A stretch of 64,000 bases of DNA from Synechococcus sp. RS9916 (GTDB taxonomy: Bacteria; Cyanobacteriota; Cyanobacteriia; PCC-6307; Cyanobiaceae): positions 1,638,869 to 1,702,868 of the forward strand of contig NZ_DS022299.1 in assembly GCF_000153825.1 (NCBI RefSeq). Direction: 5' to 3'. Below the pieces are notes generated by a model. It saw nothing but the letters and a program-made list of their open reading frames with translations, did no database searches and was not told the DNA's origin. Positions within the stretch are counted from its first letter, which is position 1. Every line of letters begins with the position of its first letter. Position numbers and translations under genes: made by a program. Below are positions 12,564 through 21,622 of this stretch, piece after piece.

Positions 12564-13364
12564 TCAGGCCTGCAGTAACGCCTCGCCCCACTCGCGGAGA
12601 CGCTCCAGCATCTCGACGTTTCCCGCCACCACGACCGGAAAATCGGCATCTGATAAGTCATCTCCGGCGTTAAGGCTGCCCGGATCTCGCGACAGCCAGA
12701 TGATCGGACACTCCAGCTCACTCAGCACGAGCCACACTGCAGCCAAATCCCAGATCTTGGGAGTGGCTTCCAAGGCACCTGCGGTCTGCCCCATCGCCAC
12801 ACTCAGCAAATTGAGACTGGCGACTCCAAGCAATCGAATTTTTCCCGGAAAACGGCGATCGGGACGACGTTGCAACACGCGAATCGAGCGGCTGCACAGC
12901 GAGACACAGGCACTCTCAGATGCAGTGCGTGTGTCCGAAGTCAGGAGCTTGCCGTTGCGCCAAACGCCTTTCCCTCTGATCGCCACGATTCTCTGCCGCA
13001 ACGACGGCACATCAAGGAACACCTCCGAGGGGACACCATCCACCCAACGCGCCACTGAGATCGCCCAATAAGGAATTCCGGCAGCAAAGTTGGTGGTGCC
13101 ATCCAAGGGATCCACCACCCAGTAAGCCTGCGTGGTGGGCACAGACTTCGAGCCTTCCTCGCTAAGCACGCCTTCTCCGGGGGCAATCAGACCAAGCCCC
13201 GAAGTAATCGCTTCATCACTCCAGCGATCACAGGTGGTGATCAGCGTGCCGTCGGACTTGAGATCAGCAGAGATATTCCCGAAATCTTGACGCTGGCGTT
13301 CAGCAACCCGATCGAGCAGCTGATGCACGGCATTGAGCTGCTGAGACGAGAGCGCGACTGCCAC
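12564..13364 (-). CDS. Inositol monophosphatase family protein
   Basis: A 266-residue Mg-dependent phosphatase of the IMPase/FIG superfamily. The metal-binding motifs are all present: SEEG (68-71), DPLDGTTN (85-92) and IWDLAA (204-209). The substrate cannot be told from sequence; inositol phosphate, histidinol phosphate and PAP are options within the superfamily. It follows the TolC-like gene by 9 bases on the same strand and is probably cotranscribed with it. Confidence 0.88.
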   Translation of the reverse strand: MAVALSSQQLNAVHQLLDRVAERQRQDFGNISADLKSDGTLITTCDRWSDEAITSGLGLIAPGEGVLSEEGSKSVPTTQAYWVVDPLDGTTNFAAGIPYWAISVARWVDGVPSEVFLDVPSLRQRIVAIRGKGVWRNGKLLTSDTRTASESACVSLCSRSIRVLQRRPDRRFPGKIRLLGVASLNLLSVAMGQTAGALEATPKIWDLAAVWLVLSELECPIIWLSRDPGSLNAGDDLSDADFPVVVAGNVEMLERLREWGEALLQA

Positions 13365-13373
13365 GATCGGGAA

Positions 13374-15104
13374 CTACCCCTCAGACGACATAACAGCAGC
13401 TTGGCAGGCCGGTCGATTCGGAATCGGCTCAATCGGCACGCTGTAGTCCTTGTCTTGAACAGGCTTCGTCGCCGACAGTTGAACGGCAGGGCAGGTCGTG
13501 ACCTGATCCAGGCCGGTGCGACGACGCAACTGCGCCAGCGAGGTGTTGTAGGTGGTCACGGCATCGGCATAACGCACCTCGGCCTGGGTGAGATCCCTCT
13601 GGGTATCCACCACTTCACGCTGCGTGGTCACACCGGCCTGGAAACGCAATCGAGCCAGACGCAGGGATTCGCGTGCAGAGAGAACCTCGCGGGTGGTGGT
13701 GTGGATGTTCTGGTTGGCCGTGCGCAGATCGAAGAAACTGTCTTCGACTTCCTGACGGATCTTGTCCCGTTCCGAAGCGAAGTTGTAGGTGCTCTCCTCA
13801 GCCTTCTGCTTGTTGAGCCTGTACTGAGCACGGGCCCGACCGCCATCAAAGATGTTCCAGGTGGCATTGAGCGCCACCGTGTTGCTGGCACTCCAGCTGT
13901 AATCGGCCATATCCACTGGAGTCTGAACGGCGGTCTGTCCCTGGGTTCGGGAGGTGGAGAACGTGTTGACCAAGCTCAGAAGCGGCTGCACTGCGGCTAA
14001 AGCCGCATTGGCATTGCTGTTGTTGATGGAGATGTCGAGGATGAAGCGATCCAGTTCTTCGCGGAAGGCATAAGCCGCCACGATGCTTTCCTGCAACGAG
14101 GGTTGCCAGATTCCAGTCACCCGCGCTGGGGATGCAGCGGTCGGCGTGATGTCCTGAGGGAGGTCCAGCTGGGCCGCCAGCGCACGACGGGCTTTGGCTT
14201 GATCGCGGACAGCCTCGCTGAGCAACTGCTGGTCGCGAGCGAGCTGGGTTTCGGCTTCCAGAACCTCCAGCTTGGTGGCGACGCCAGCCTCAAAACGGGC
14301 ACGAGCATCGCGCAAACTCACGAGCGATACCCGCACCGACTGCTGACCAATGCGCACCTGCTCGTCCTGACGCTGCAAGTTGAAGTAGCGGGTGGCGGTA
14401 TTGAGGCGCAGCTCACGCAGGGCAATTAAATAGGTATCGCGCGCTTTCTCGTAGCCGTCGCGTGCAGCGGCGATCTGGGGAACACGGGCAGGGTCGATCA
14501 GGTTCCACTGCACCTGAGCCGCAAAGTTGGCGGTCCACTGGCTGCTGGTGGTGTAAGGACTAATGGTCTTGCCCGTGACAGGGTCAATGCGGGGCTGACC
14601 GAAGCTGGGGCTAGCGGGGTCCTGAACCTTGAGGAAGTCAGGGTTGCGGTATTGATCGGCGGAGAGGTACTGCGGCAAGCCATTGGCCGTGAGGTTGACC
14701 GTCGGGTACCAGGCAGAAATCGCAGCCAACAACTGGGATTTCGCTTGCTCAACTTGGCTAGCAGCCGCCTTGAGGCTGGGGTTATTGACCTCGGTGAGAC
14801 GCTCAGCCTGCTCCAGGGTCAGGGGGCGCAACTCACGCACCTTCACTTCGCTGGGCTTGTCGGGCAAGGCCAGCGATGGAGGGGATGCAAGGGGCGTGAG
14901 GTCCTCAGGGAGGGTGGTTGCCGCTGGAGGCAACACGGATGGATCAGCCTTTGGCCTTGATCCATGGGTGTCGATTGCTGAGGGCAGTGCGGTCTGATCC
15001 AGCAGCCCTGTCTCTTCGTTCAGCTCTTCAGCACGAAGCGAAGCAAAATTGGTAAACGTGAGGGCGCTGGCAACGAGCAACAGGCGAGCAGCAGTCCGAC
15101 TCAC
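13374..15104 (-). CDS. TolC family outer-membrane efflux protein
   Basis: A 576-residue protein with an N-terminal signal peptide (hydrophobic core about 7-20, then SLRAEE). A Pro-rich linker reaches about residue 90, and two homologous halves follow, each with the helical-hairpin pattern of TolC (ARFEAGVATKLEVLEAETQLA, then RFQAGVTTQREVVDTQRDLTQAE). It would form the trimeric outer-membrane channel for type I secretion or RND/ABC efflux. The start is GTG 15104. No inner-membrane partner lies nearby, so its substrate is unknown. Confidence 0.88.
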   Translation of the reverse strand: MSRTAARLLLVASALTFTNFASLRAEELNEETGLLDQTALPSAIDTHGSRPKADPSVLPPAATTLPEDLTPLASPPSLALPDKPSEVKVRELRPLTLEQAERLTEVNNPSLKAAASQVEQAKSQLLAAISAWYPTVNLTANGLPQYLSADQYRNPDFLKVQDPASPSFGQPRIDPVTGKTISPYTTSSQWTANFAAQVQWNLIDPARVPQIAAARDGYEKARDTYLIALRELRLNTATRYFNLQRQDEQVRIGQQSVRVSLVSLRDARARFEAGVATKLEVLEAETQLARDQQLLSEAVRDQAKARRALAAQLDLPQDITPTAASPARVTGIWQPSLQESIVAAYAFREELDRFILDISINNSNANAALAAVQPLLSLVNTFSTSRTQGQTAVQTPVDMADYSWSASNTVALNATWNIFDGGRARAQYRLNKQKAEESTYNFASERDKIRQEVEDSFFDLRTANQNIHTTTREVLSARESLRLARLRFQAGVTTQREVVDTQRDLTQAEVRYADAVTTYNTSLAQLRRRTGLDQVTTCPAVQLSATKPVQDKDYSVPIEPIPNRPACQAAVMSSEG

Positions 15105-15129
15105 AGCAATTCACAATCTGGCTCGGAGC

Positions 15130-16527
15130 TTAGGGGCTTTCTTGGGTCTCGCCGAGCACCGCGGCCACGATGTCAGCTGCTCCATGCACGATGCGGACCG
15201 GCACGGGTAGGCGTTGCTCCAGTTCCGCCAACGTCATGTCGTCCAGAAACACTGGTTCGCCCTGGCGAAGCATCACCGCCGGCAAGAGCAACTGATCCCC
15301 CAACTCTCGTCCTTCCAGGCCTTGAAGCAAGTCTTGCCCCGTGAGCAGTCCGGTCACCACCTGATCCTGCCCCCAGTAGGGACTGGGCAGGCCATGGAGA
15401 AGAAGGTTGACGCCATCCACCGCATTCAGGCGCGCCGTGACCGGAGTCAGGGCCTCGTCCACCAGACGGCCCACAACCCAGCTGCTGCGTAAGGGTGTGG
15501 GAATGGAGACGGGCAACCCGGTGCTGGCGTCATCCAGCGCTTCGAGAAACGCGCGAATGCTGCCAACTCCATTTTCTTGTTGAGGCAGGTCTTCGTAGCT
15601 GGCGCGTGGAGGCAAGGGCTGACCAGCAATCAGATACCACTCATCCGACAACCAGGCGAAGCGACTCCCGAACTGGGCCTGGAAGCGCTGCTGCAGGGGC
15701 TCAACGCGAGCGATCACGGCGCGGGCATCGAATGGCGTCACCGGAACCAGACCATCACCATCCGGACGGAAACGGGTCAAACCAACCGGCACCACGGCCG
15801 CCGACAACACGGCAGGCCACTCACCGCCTGCAAAACCAGCGAGGTCGAGAAGCGTTCGCTCAAGCGCATCCCCATCATTAAGACCCGGACAGACCACCAC
15901 CTGAGCGTGAATCTGGAGATCGCGTTCCGCGAACCAGCGCACCTGATCCATCAACAGACCAGCGCGAGGATTTTTCAACAGCTGGCCACGGAGCTCGGGG
16001 TCTGTGGCATGCACAGACACAAACAATGGCGTGAGCCGCTGTTGTTCGATCCGCAGCCAGTCAGCGTCGGTGAGGTTGGTGAGGGTGAGATACGAGCCGT
16101 AGAGAAAACTGAGGCGGTAATCGTCGTCTTTGAGATAGAGGCTGCTGCGGCGTCCGGGCGGCTGTTGGTCGATAAAGCAGAACGGACAGGCGTTGTTGCA
16201 TTGCCGCAAACCATCGAAGAGAGCCTCACTGAATTCCAGGCCCAGTCCGTCATCGGCATCTTTCTCGAGGTCGACCTCATGCAGCTCTCCCGCCGCATCC
16301 CTGACCTCCAGATGGAGCTCCTCCTCCACACACAGGTAGCGGTAATCGATCAGATCCCGGGGTCTGATGCCATTGATGCTGAGCAGCTGATCGCCGGGCT
16401 CAAAACCAAGCTCCTCCCCGATCGAGCCGGGCTCGACAGCAACTACCACTGCCGGGGCAGGCTGCCGGGAGGCGGAGTCAGGATCCAGCGCCGCGACGGC
16501 GACACCGGCAGAGGGCTCATTCCACAC
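15130..16527 (-). CDS. PDZ/DUF512 radical-SAM-like protein (TIGR03279 type)
   Basis: About 465 residues. The N-terminal PDZ-like segment (PGSIGEELGFEPGDQLLSING) is followed by a Cys cluster, CNNACPFC (C110, C114, C117), and a DUF512 C-terminal region with a CPGLNDG motif. This is the architecture of the putative FeS protein common in cyanobacteria; its reaction is unknown. I chose GTG 16527. A longer frame to 16614 adds a Cys-rich segment that overlaps uppP and has no family resemblance. It sits 19 bases after uppP and 25 bases before the TolC-like gene. Confidence 0.83.
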   Translation of the reverse strand: MWNEPSAGVAVAALDPDSASRQPAPAVVVAVEPGSIGEELGFEPGDQLLSINGIRPRDLIDYRYLCVEEELHLEVRDAAGELHEVDLEKDADDGLGLEFSEALFDGLRQCNNACPFCFIDQQPPGRRSSLYLKDDDYRLSFLYGSYLTLTNLTDADWLRIEQQRLTPLFVSVHATDPELRGQLLKNPRAGLLMDQVRWFAERDLQIHAQVVVCPGLNDGDALERTLLDLAGFAGGEWPAVLSAAVVPVGLTRFRPDGDGLVPVTPFDARAVIARVEPLQQRFQAQFGSRFAWLSDEWYLIAGQPLPPRASYEDLPQQENGVGSIRAFLEALDDASTGLPVSIPTPLRSSWVVGRLVDEALTPVTARLNAVDGVNLLLHGLPSPYWGQDQVVTGLLTGQDLLQGLEGRELGDQLLLPAVMLRQGEPVFLDDMTLAELEQRLPVPVRIVHGAADIVAAVLGETQESP

Positions 16528-16546
16528 GCCGAAGGAGCTGCTGCAT

Positions 16547-17407
16547 TCAGTTTGCTGCGGAGGTTGACCACCAGGCCAGCAACAGCACACCGAACAGCAG
16601 GCGATAGACCACAAAGATCCAAGTGCTGTGGCGCTGGAGGTAGCGAATCAACCAATCAATGGCCAACCAAGACACCACCGCGGCAGACGCAATCCCGACC
16701 AGCAGGGGCAGCACACCACCTGTGTTCGGATCCCCCAGAGCGTCTTTGAGCTCCACCAATCCGGCAATGGTGATCGCAGGGATCCCCAGTAGGAAAGAAA
16801 AACGAGCCGCATCCGCCCGCTGCCAACCGTCAAATAGAGAGGCGGTGAGGGTGCTGCCGGAGCGGGAAACCCCAGGAATGATGGCCAGCGCCTGGGCGAG
16901 TCCCACCACGAAACCATCACGCCCCTGCACCTGAACGAGCTGCTTGACTCTGGGACCAAATTGTTCAGCCAGTGCAAGCAGCAGTGCCATCACGATCGAG
17001 ACGATGGCAATCGAGGGCACGCTCCGCAGAGGCGAGCTGGAGTAACCCGGCCAAAAGGTCTTGATCAGGAACCCGACCACAAGAATCGGCAGGGTGCCTA
17101 CCGCCATCGCCAGGCCTAGGCGCGCCTCCGGCTCGCGCCATTGCCCGCGACTGACGGCAGCACCAATGCCACGAATCACGTTGCTGAGATCGCTACGGAA
17201 ATAGGCGATCACCGCGGCAATGCTGCCGAGCTGAATCACGGCAGTCACGGAGACCCCTGGATCTCCCCAGCCCGCCAGCACAGGCACCACCTTGAGATGG
17301 GCGGTGCTGCTGATGGGAAGGAATTCCGTCAACCCCTGCACCACCCCAAGGATGAAATTGCGCCAACAGGCTGCCAGCAGGCCAGGAGCCGCCACAACGT
17401 CAGTCAT
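16547..17407 (-). CDS. uppP: Undecaprenyl-diphosphatase (UppP/BacA)
   Basis: A 286-residue integral membrane enzyme that recycles undecaprenyl pyrophosphate to the monophosphate for peptidoglycan and other wall polymers. The two family motifs are clear: GLTEFLPISSTAH (25-37) and PGVSRSGST in the second half. About eight hydrophobic spans are visible. ATG 17407 is taken as start; a TTG four codons upstream is possible. It leads a (-) run of four genes. Confidence 0.95.
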   Translation of the reverse strand: MTDVVAAPGLLAACWRNFILGVVQGLTEFLPISSTAHLKVVPVLAGWGDPGVSVTAVIQLGSIAAVIAYFRSDLSNVIRGIGAAVSRGQWREPEARLGLAMAVGTLPILVVGFLIKTFWPGYSSSPLRSVPSIAIVSIVMALLLALAEQFGPRVKQLVQVQGRDGFVVGLAQALAIIPGVSRSGSTLTASLFDGWQRADAARFSFLLGIPAITIAGLVELKDALGDPNTGGVLPLLVGIASAAVVSWLAIDWLIRYLQRHSTWIFVVYRLLFGVLLLAWWSTSAAN

Positions 17408-17510
17408 TGCCAAGACCAAAGCAGGTCGAAGCTATGCGCTACGCGGCTTAGGCGCCAGCCCCCGCCCTCTGGCATGGGTCTTCTAAGGTTTCGGTTCTTT
17501 CTTCACAAAC

Positions 17511-17515
17511 GGAGG
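17511..17515 (+). promoter_or_regulatory. Shine-Dalgarno supporting the TTG start of the DUF3120 gene
   Basis: GGAGG lies 8 bases before TTG 17524. This supports that non-ATG start. Confidence 0.6.
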
Positions 17516-17523
17516 CTCTCCTT

Positions 17524-18285
17524 TTGCCAAGCGGCCTGATCCAATCCGAAGCGCTGGATCGTCGCCTGCTCAGGGAGCTTCCCCTGACCCAAGAGCCGCG
17601 TCTCAAGGCTGAATCCCAGTCCCAGATTCAGCTCTGGGCCGCTGGCTTAGTGGTGCTTCCTGTCTTTTTGCAGGCTCCTTGGGTGCGGCTCAACCCCTTC
17701 AGTGCCTGCCTGTTCACGGTGGTCTTGCTGGCGGTTGCCATTCCGCTGGGATGGCAGCAAGCCAAAGGCCGACATCAAGCTGGGTCTCTGCTGCTGGGGT
17801 TTTGTGGCAGTTGGCTGGCTGGGAGCTTGTTCTGGGGATGGCTAAGGGCGCATCCGAGTTGGCACCTCCCCGTCGAAGCCATTGCCCTGCCTCTTGCTCT
17901 TGCTGGCCTTGGCAGTCGATGGAGGCTTGGATGCGCGTTCTATCTCTCGTCTCTGGTCGGAACAGCCCTTACCGATCTCGCCATGGCGCTGACCGGAGTG
18001 ATGCGTTTCTGGCCCGCAGTGGTACAAGCCCCCTTGCATGAGGCCAGCCCACTGCTCCATTCCGCAGCGACCTCGCTCGAGCAGCCTCTCGCCATTGGGG
18101 TCATCGCCCTGTTGGCAACCCTGATTCTGAGTTCAGCGCGCTGGATGCACCGACGGGGCAGCTCCGGCATCATCCATGCCGACAGTTGGGCTGTCGCGGC
18201 GTCCGTGCTGATCACCACCGTGATGGTTGATGGCCTTTTCCTGGTGCTGGCCTTGATTCACCCAAGCCTGAGTGGGCTGATCTGA
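17524..18285 (+). CDS. DUF3120 family membrane protein
   Basis: A 253-residue cyanobacterial membrane protein with about six or seven hydrophobic spans after a polar N-terminus. The segment RWRLGCAFYLSSLVGTALTDLAMALTG, read here as RWRLGCAFYLSS then GTALTDLAMALTG, and the central FWPAVVQAP are characteristic of DUF3120. Function is unknown. A GGAGG upstream supports the TTG start. It precedes psbU by 112 bases and is probably a separate unit. Confidence 0.8.
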   Translation: MPSGLIQSEALDRRLLRELPLTQEPRLKAESQSQIQLWAAGLVVLPVFLQAPWVRLNPFSACLFTVVLLAVAIPLGWQQAKGRHQAGSLLLGFCGSWLAGSLFWGWLRAHPSWHLPVEAIALPLALAGLGSRWRLGCAFYLSSLVGTALTDLAMALTGVMRFWPAVVQAPLHEASPLLHSAATSLEQPLAIGVIALLATLILSSARWMHRRGSSGIIHADSWAVAASVLITTVMVDGLFLVLALIHPSLSGLI

Positions 18286-18397
18286 AACGAACTGCAAAAG
18301 CTGGTCACAAGAGCAGGGATTTGGCCAGGACTGACTTGTATGGTGCCTCTACCGGCGATGCCGGAAGTCTCGTTCCGATTCCTAACGGAGTGTTCCG

Positions 18398-18775
18398 ATG
18401 AAGCGGCTGGTCTCCTGGCTGACTGGTGTTGTGGTGATGACAGGCCTGCTGCTGGGGCTAGTCCTTCCCCAAGCGGCCTATGCCGATGAGATTCGCAACG
18501 TTGCCGACGACAAGATCGCTGAGCGCGGCGACAAGGTGGACCTGAACAACTCTTCAGTGCGCCGCTTCCAGCAGTTCCCCGGCATGTATCCCACCCTCGC
18601 CGGCAAAATCGTGCTAGGTGGCCCCTACGACAGCGTTGACGATGTGCTGAGCCTTGACCTGACCGAGCGTCAGAAAGAGCTGTTCAGCAAGTACCGCGAC
18701 AATTTCGTCGTCACTGCCCCCTCGATTGCCTTGAATGAAGGCTTCGACCGCATCAACGATGGTCAATACCGTTGA
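18398..18775 (+). CDS. psbU: Photosystem II 12 kDa extrinsic protein PsbU
   Basis: A 125-residue precursor. The signal peptide (basic start, hydrophobic core 8-24, cleavage probably after AYA near residue 29) sends it to the thylakoid lumen. There PsbU binds the oxygen-evolving complex and stabilises the Mn cluster and chloride. The mature part carries the helix-hairpin-helix-like core VDLNNSSVRRFQQFPGMYPT, seen as VDLNNSSVRRF then FPGMYPTLA. A GGAG lies 6 bases before ATG, and a strong terminator follows, so it is probably monocistronic. Confidence 0.96.
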   Translation: MKRLVSWLTGVVVMTGLLLGLVLPQAAYADEIRNVADDKIAERGDKVDLNNSSVRRFQQFPGMYPTLAGKIVLGGPYDSVDDVLSLDLTERQKELFSKYRDNFVVTAPSIALNEGFDRINDGQYR

Positions 18776-18816
18776 TCGGTTGATCTGATCACGACCTCTC
18801 GCGTTCAATCACCCTT

Positions 18817-18849
18817 GAAAAAACCGCCGGAGCTCCCGGCGGTTTTTTT
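18817..18849 (+). terminator. Intrinsic terminator after psbU
   Basis: AACCGCCGG and CCGGCGGTT form a 9-bp stem with an AGCTC loop, followed by seven T. It ends 9 bases before nadB, so nadB needs its own promoter or read-through. Confidence 0.93.
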
Positions 18850-18858
18850 GGTTCTGGC

Positions 18859-20544
18859 ATGAGATCCCACCCCTCCACTGGCGAGCCCATTCCTCCAGGC
18901 CCCTGGGATGTGGTGGTGGTGGGTGCCGGTGCGGCAGGGCTGATGACTTGCCTTGAACTGCCTCAAGGGTTGCGGGTCCTGCTGCTCAATCGCAACACCA
19001 GCCGTCGCTCATCCAGCCGATGGGCCCAGGGGGGCATCGCCTCGGTGACGCGACCGGACGACAGCGCCGCCAGTCATGCCGCCGACACACTCCAGGCAGG
19101 GGCTGGGTTGTGTGATGGCAATGCAGTACGCCTGCTGGTGGACCATGCCCCCCAATGCGTCGAGCGACTGCTCCAGGTCGGCATGGCGTTCGATCGCAAC
19201 AGTGACGGCAGCCTGGCGACCACCCTTGAAGCGGCCCACAGCCATCACCGGGTGCTGCATGTGCAGGATCAGACGGGGCGAGCCCTGGTCGATGTGTTGC
19301 GGGAGCGCGTGGAGCAACGCGAAGGCCTGCTTCACAGGCGAGGTGTTCGCGTCAGCAAGCTTTGGGTGGAAGACGGCCGCTGCTGCGGCGTGCAGGTGCT
19401 AGATGGGCCCTTGCTGCACTGGATTCGGGCGCGGGCTGTCGTGCTGGCCACCGGCGGAGGGGGCCACCTTTACACCAACACCACCAATCCCGCCCAGGCA
19501 GCCGGTGAGGGCGTGGCACTGGCCTGGCAGGCCGGCGCCGCCATTGAAGACCTGGAATTCGTTCAGTTCCACCCCACTGCTCTGCATCGACCTGGGGCTC
19601 CCTGTTTCCTGATATCCGAGGCGGTGCGTGGTGAAGGTGGTGTGCTGGTGGATGCCACTGGCAACAGCCCCGTGGCCGGCCTTCCAGGAGGAGATCTTGC
19701 CCCCCGGGATCAGGTGAGTCGCGCGCTGGTGCGCAGCATGCGTGCCGCCGGCACCGACCATGTCGGGCTTGACCTGCGCCCGATCCCTCGGAGCCAGGCG
19801 GAGCGCCGCTTCCCCACGATTCTTGAGCACTGCAGGGAATTCGGTCTGAATCCCCTCGAACAACCCCTTCCTGTCGCTCCGGCAGCCCACTACTGGATGG
19901 GTGGAGTCGCCACCAATGCCCATGCCGCCACCAATGTGCAGGGCCTGTATGCCGTTGGCGAAGCCGCCTGCACTGGCGTGCATGGCGCCAACCGCTTGGC
20001 CAGCAATTCACTGATGGAATGCCTGGTCTATGCCAGGCAACTGCGAGACATCGACCTGCCGCTGTGGTCGCAGAGCGACCGCCGCAGCCTGGACCAATTA
20101 ACAGCCGCGCCTCCAGCGCTTCGCACGAACCTGGTCAGCAGCCAGAACGCAACAGAGCTCAAGCGGGGGATCAATCAGCTGCGCAAGCAATGCTGGGCAG
20201 TGGCCGGTGTGGACCGCTCCGTGCCCGGGATGCGAGAGGTGCTCGCGGCAACACTCCGGGCCATGCCCCGGCTCGAGCAGGAAGAAGCACTTTCATTAAT
20301 GAACAGTCAGCGCACTGATCAACAGTTCCTGCTGGAGGAACCGAGTCGGCGTGACCTCAACCTGCTGCTGGACCTGAACCACCGCCAACGCACCAGTGCG
20401 CTGCTACTGGAGGCCTGCCTGTTCCGGAAGGAAAGCCGCGGCGGCCATTTCCGCAGTGACGCTCCAGTGGCGTTACCGCATTGGCAATGCCACTCACGCC
20501 AACAAAAAGGGCGGATGATTCACACCCGCCCAGTCAACCCTTAA
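18859..20544 (+). CDS. nadB: L-aspartate oxidase
   Basis: A 561-residue flavoprotein that oxidises L-aspartate to iminoaspartate, the first step of de novo NAD synthesis. The FAD-binding GAGAAG motif is at 22-27. The SSRWAQGGIA segment and the later GVHGANRLASNSLMECLVYA stretch (seen as GANRLASNSLMECL) are typical of NadB and the succinate dehydrogenase family. The length is normal. The start is ATG 18859, just after the psbU terminator. Confidence 0.95.
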   Translation: MRSHPSTGEPIPPGPWDVVVVGAGAAGLMTCLELPQGLRVLLLNRNTSRRSSSRWAQGGIASVTRPDDSAASHAADTLQAGAGLCDGNAVRLLVDHAPQCVERLLQVGMAFDRNSDGSLATTLEAAHSHHRVLHVQDQTGRALVDVLRERVEQREGLLHRRGVRVSKLWVEDGRCCGVQVLDGPLLHWIRARAVVLATGGGGHLYTNTTNPAQAAGEGVALAWQAGAAIEDLEFVQFHPTALHRPGAPCFLISEAVRGEGGVLVDATGNSPVAGLPGGDLAPRDQVSRALVRSMRAAGTDHVGLDLRPIPRSQAERRFPTILEHCREFGLNPLEQPLPVAPAAHYWMGGVATNAHAATNVQGLYAVGEAACTGVHGANRLASNSLMECLVYARQLRDIDLPLWSQSDRRSLDQLTAAPPALRTNLVSSQNATELKRGINQLRKQCWAVAGVDRSVPGMREVLAATLRAMPRLEQEEALSLMNSQRTDQQFLLEEPSRRDLNLLLDLNHRQRTSALLLEACLFRKESRGGHFRSDAPVALPHWQCHSRQQKGRMIHTRPVNP

Positions 20545-20562
20545 ACCTGAACCCTCGATGGA

Positions 20563-21489
20563 TCAGAAATCGGCAGGGCCCTGGTAGCCAGACAACTTGG
20601 CGAGCTCATCCAGAGGCTTGACCCCGGAATCGAGCGTCCCGTCAATTTCCCAGGTGGGGAAACCCTCGATGCCCTTTTTCTCGCACAGTTTGGGCTGACC
20701 ATTCACCCCATCTGGAGCGCACTCCACCACATCCAGCTTTTCGGCAGCCTGCTGGCCAAACATTTCCTTTTGTTCCGTGCAATGAGGGCACCAATAGGCG
20801 GTGTAAAGCACGGCACCTTCAGCAGTCAGATGCTCGGCAAGGGCCACCTTGGCCGGGGAACTCGTTGTGGTCAGCGCTGGAGCAGCACGACCATCGGGCC
20901 GGTTCGGATCAACCACCGAAGCCCAGATCAAACTCCCGAGCAGCACCGCCAACCCCAGCAGCACTCCACGAAACAGCAGAGGCGCGGGATCATCCCAACC
21001 GCCTCCGGCCACTGCCAACACCAAGAGAATCACCGAGATGGTGGCTGAGAGAACGCAGAAGAAACAGAAGGCGTCAATCTTGAACACCATCAAGCCCATC
21101 AGCACGAAACTGAAAACGGCCATCGACAGGGAGACCGTGAACAGCCCCCACCAAGTACGGCGGGAGAGGTCAGCTTTGTTCTCCGACAGACCAGGGAGGA
21201 GAGGAACGATGGCCATCACCAGCACGGCCAGATAAGCCAGTAGGCCAGCGAACGACAGCGGGATGCTGAATCCATCGCCCTGAAACAACGTGCCCCAGGG
21301 GCTGTTGAGCACTTTGTCGCAACCATCGCCACCCACGGGGCAAGTGAGCTGACCAAGCAGCCCCCAACGCTTGAGGGTGATCGAACCGGTGTCGATCAAA
21401 CCCACAGTGGCCAGGACCGCCATCGCAATCCGGACCCACTTCGATCCAGGGTCCTGGCGGCGGCGACTGGTGAGGCGCGTGGTGGCCAT
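20563..21489 (-). CDS. VKOR-thioredoxin fusion (thiol oxidation enzyme)
   Basis: A 308-residue membrane protein. The N-terminal four or five-helix VKOR domain has the loop cysteine pair C50/C57 and the active-site CFFC (142-145). The C-terminal periplasmic thioredoxin-like domain has WCPHC (C234/C237) and a further Cys pair (C257/C269). This matches the cyanobacterial VKOR homologue whose structure is known; it oxidises cysteines in periplasmic or lumenal proteins with quinone as acceptor. It diverges from rimO with 133 bases between the starts. Confidence 0.93.
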   Translation of the reverse strand: MATTRLTSRRRQDPGSKWVRIAMAVLATVGLIDTGSITLKRWGLLGQLTCPVGGDGCDKVLNSPWGTLFQGDGFSIPLSFAGLLAYLAVLVMAIVPLLPGLSENKADLSRRTWWGLFTVSLSMAVFSFVLMGLMVFKIDAFCFFCVLSATISVILLVLAVAGGGWDDPAPLLFRGVLLGLAVLLGSLIWASVVDPNRPDGRAAPALTTTSSPAKVALAEHLTAEGAVLYTAYWCPHCTEQKEMFGQQAAEKLDVVECAPDGVNGQPKLCEKKGIEGFPTWEIDGTLDSGVKPLDELAKLSGYQGPADF

Positions 21490-21622
21490 ACAGGCGAATC
21501 AGATGACCGCAAGTTTGCCAGGGATTGCGGCGTTGTTCAGGCTGCCGCCTCGCCATGAACACACGGCTGCGCCTTGCGATTGGAGGCGCAACCGTAAGGT
21601 GAAGAATTACGAGTTCCAGCCC

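Noticed and set aside
15577-16749. A 390-residue + frame over the PDZ radical-SAM gene
   Set aside because: Antisense shadow, no recognisable motif, no RBS, covers a conserved gene.
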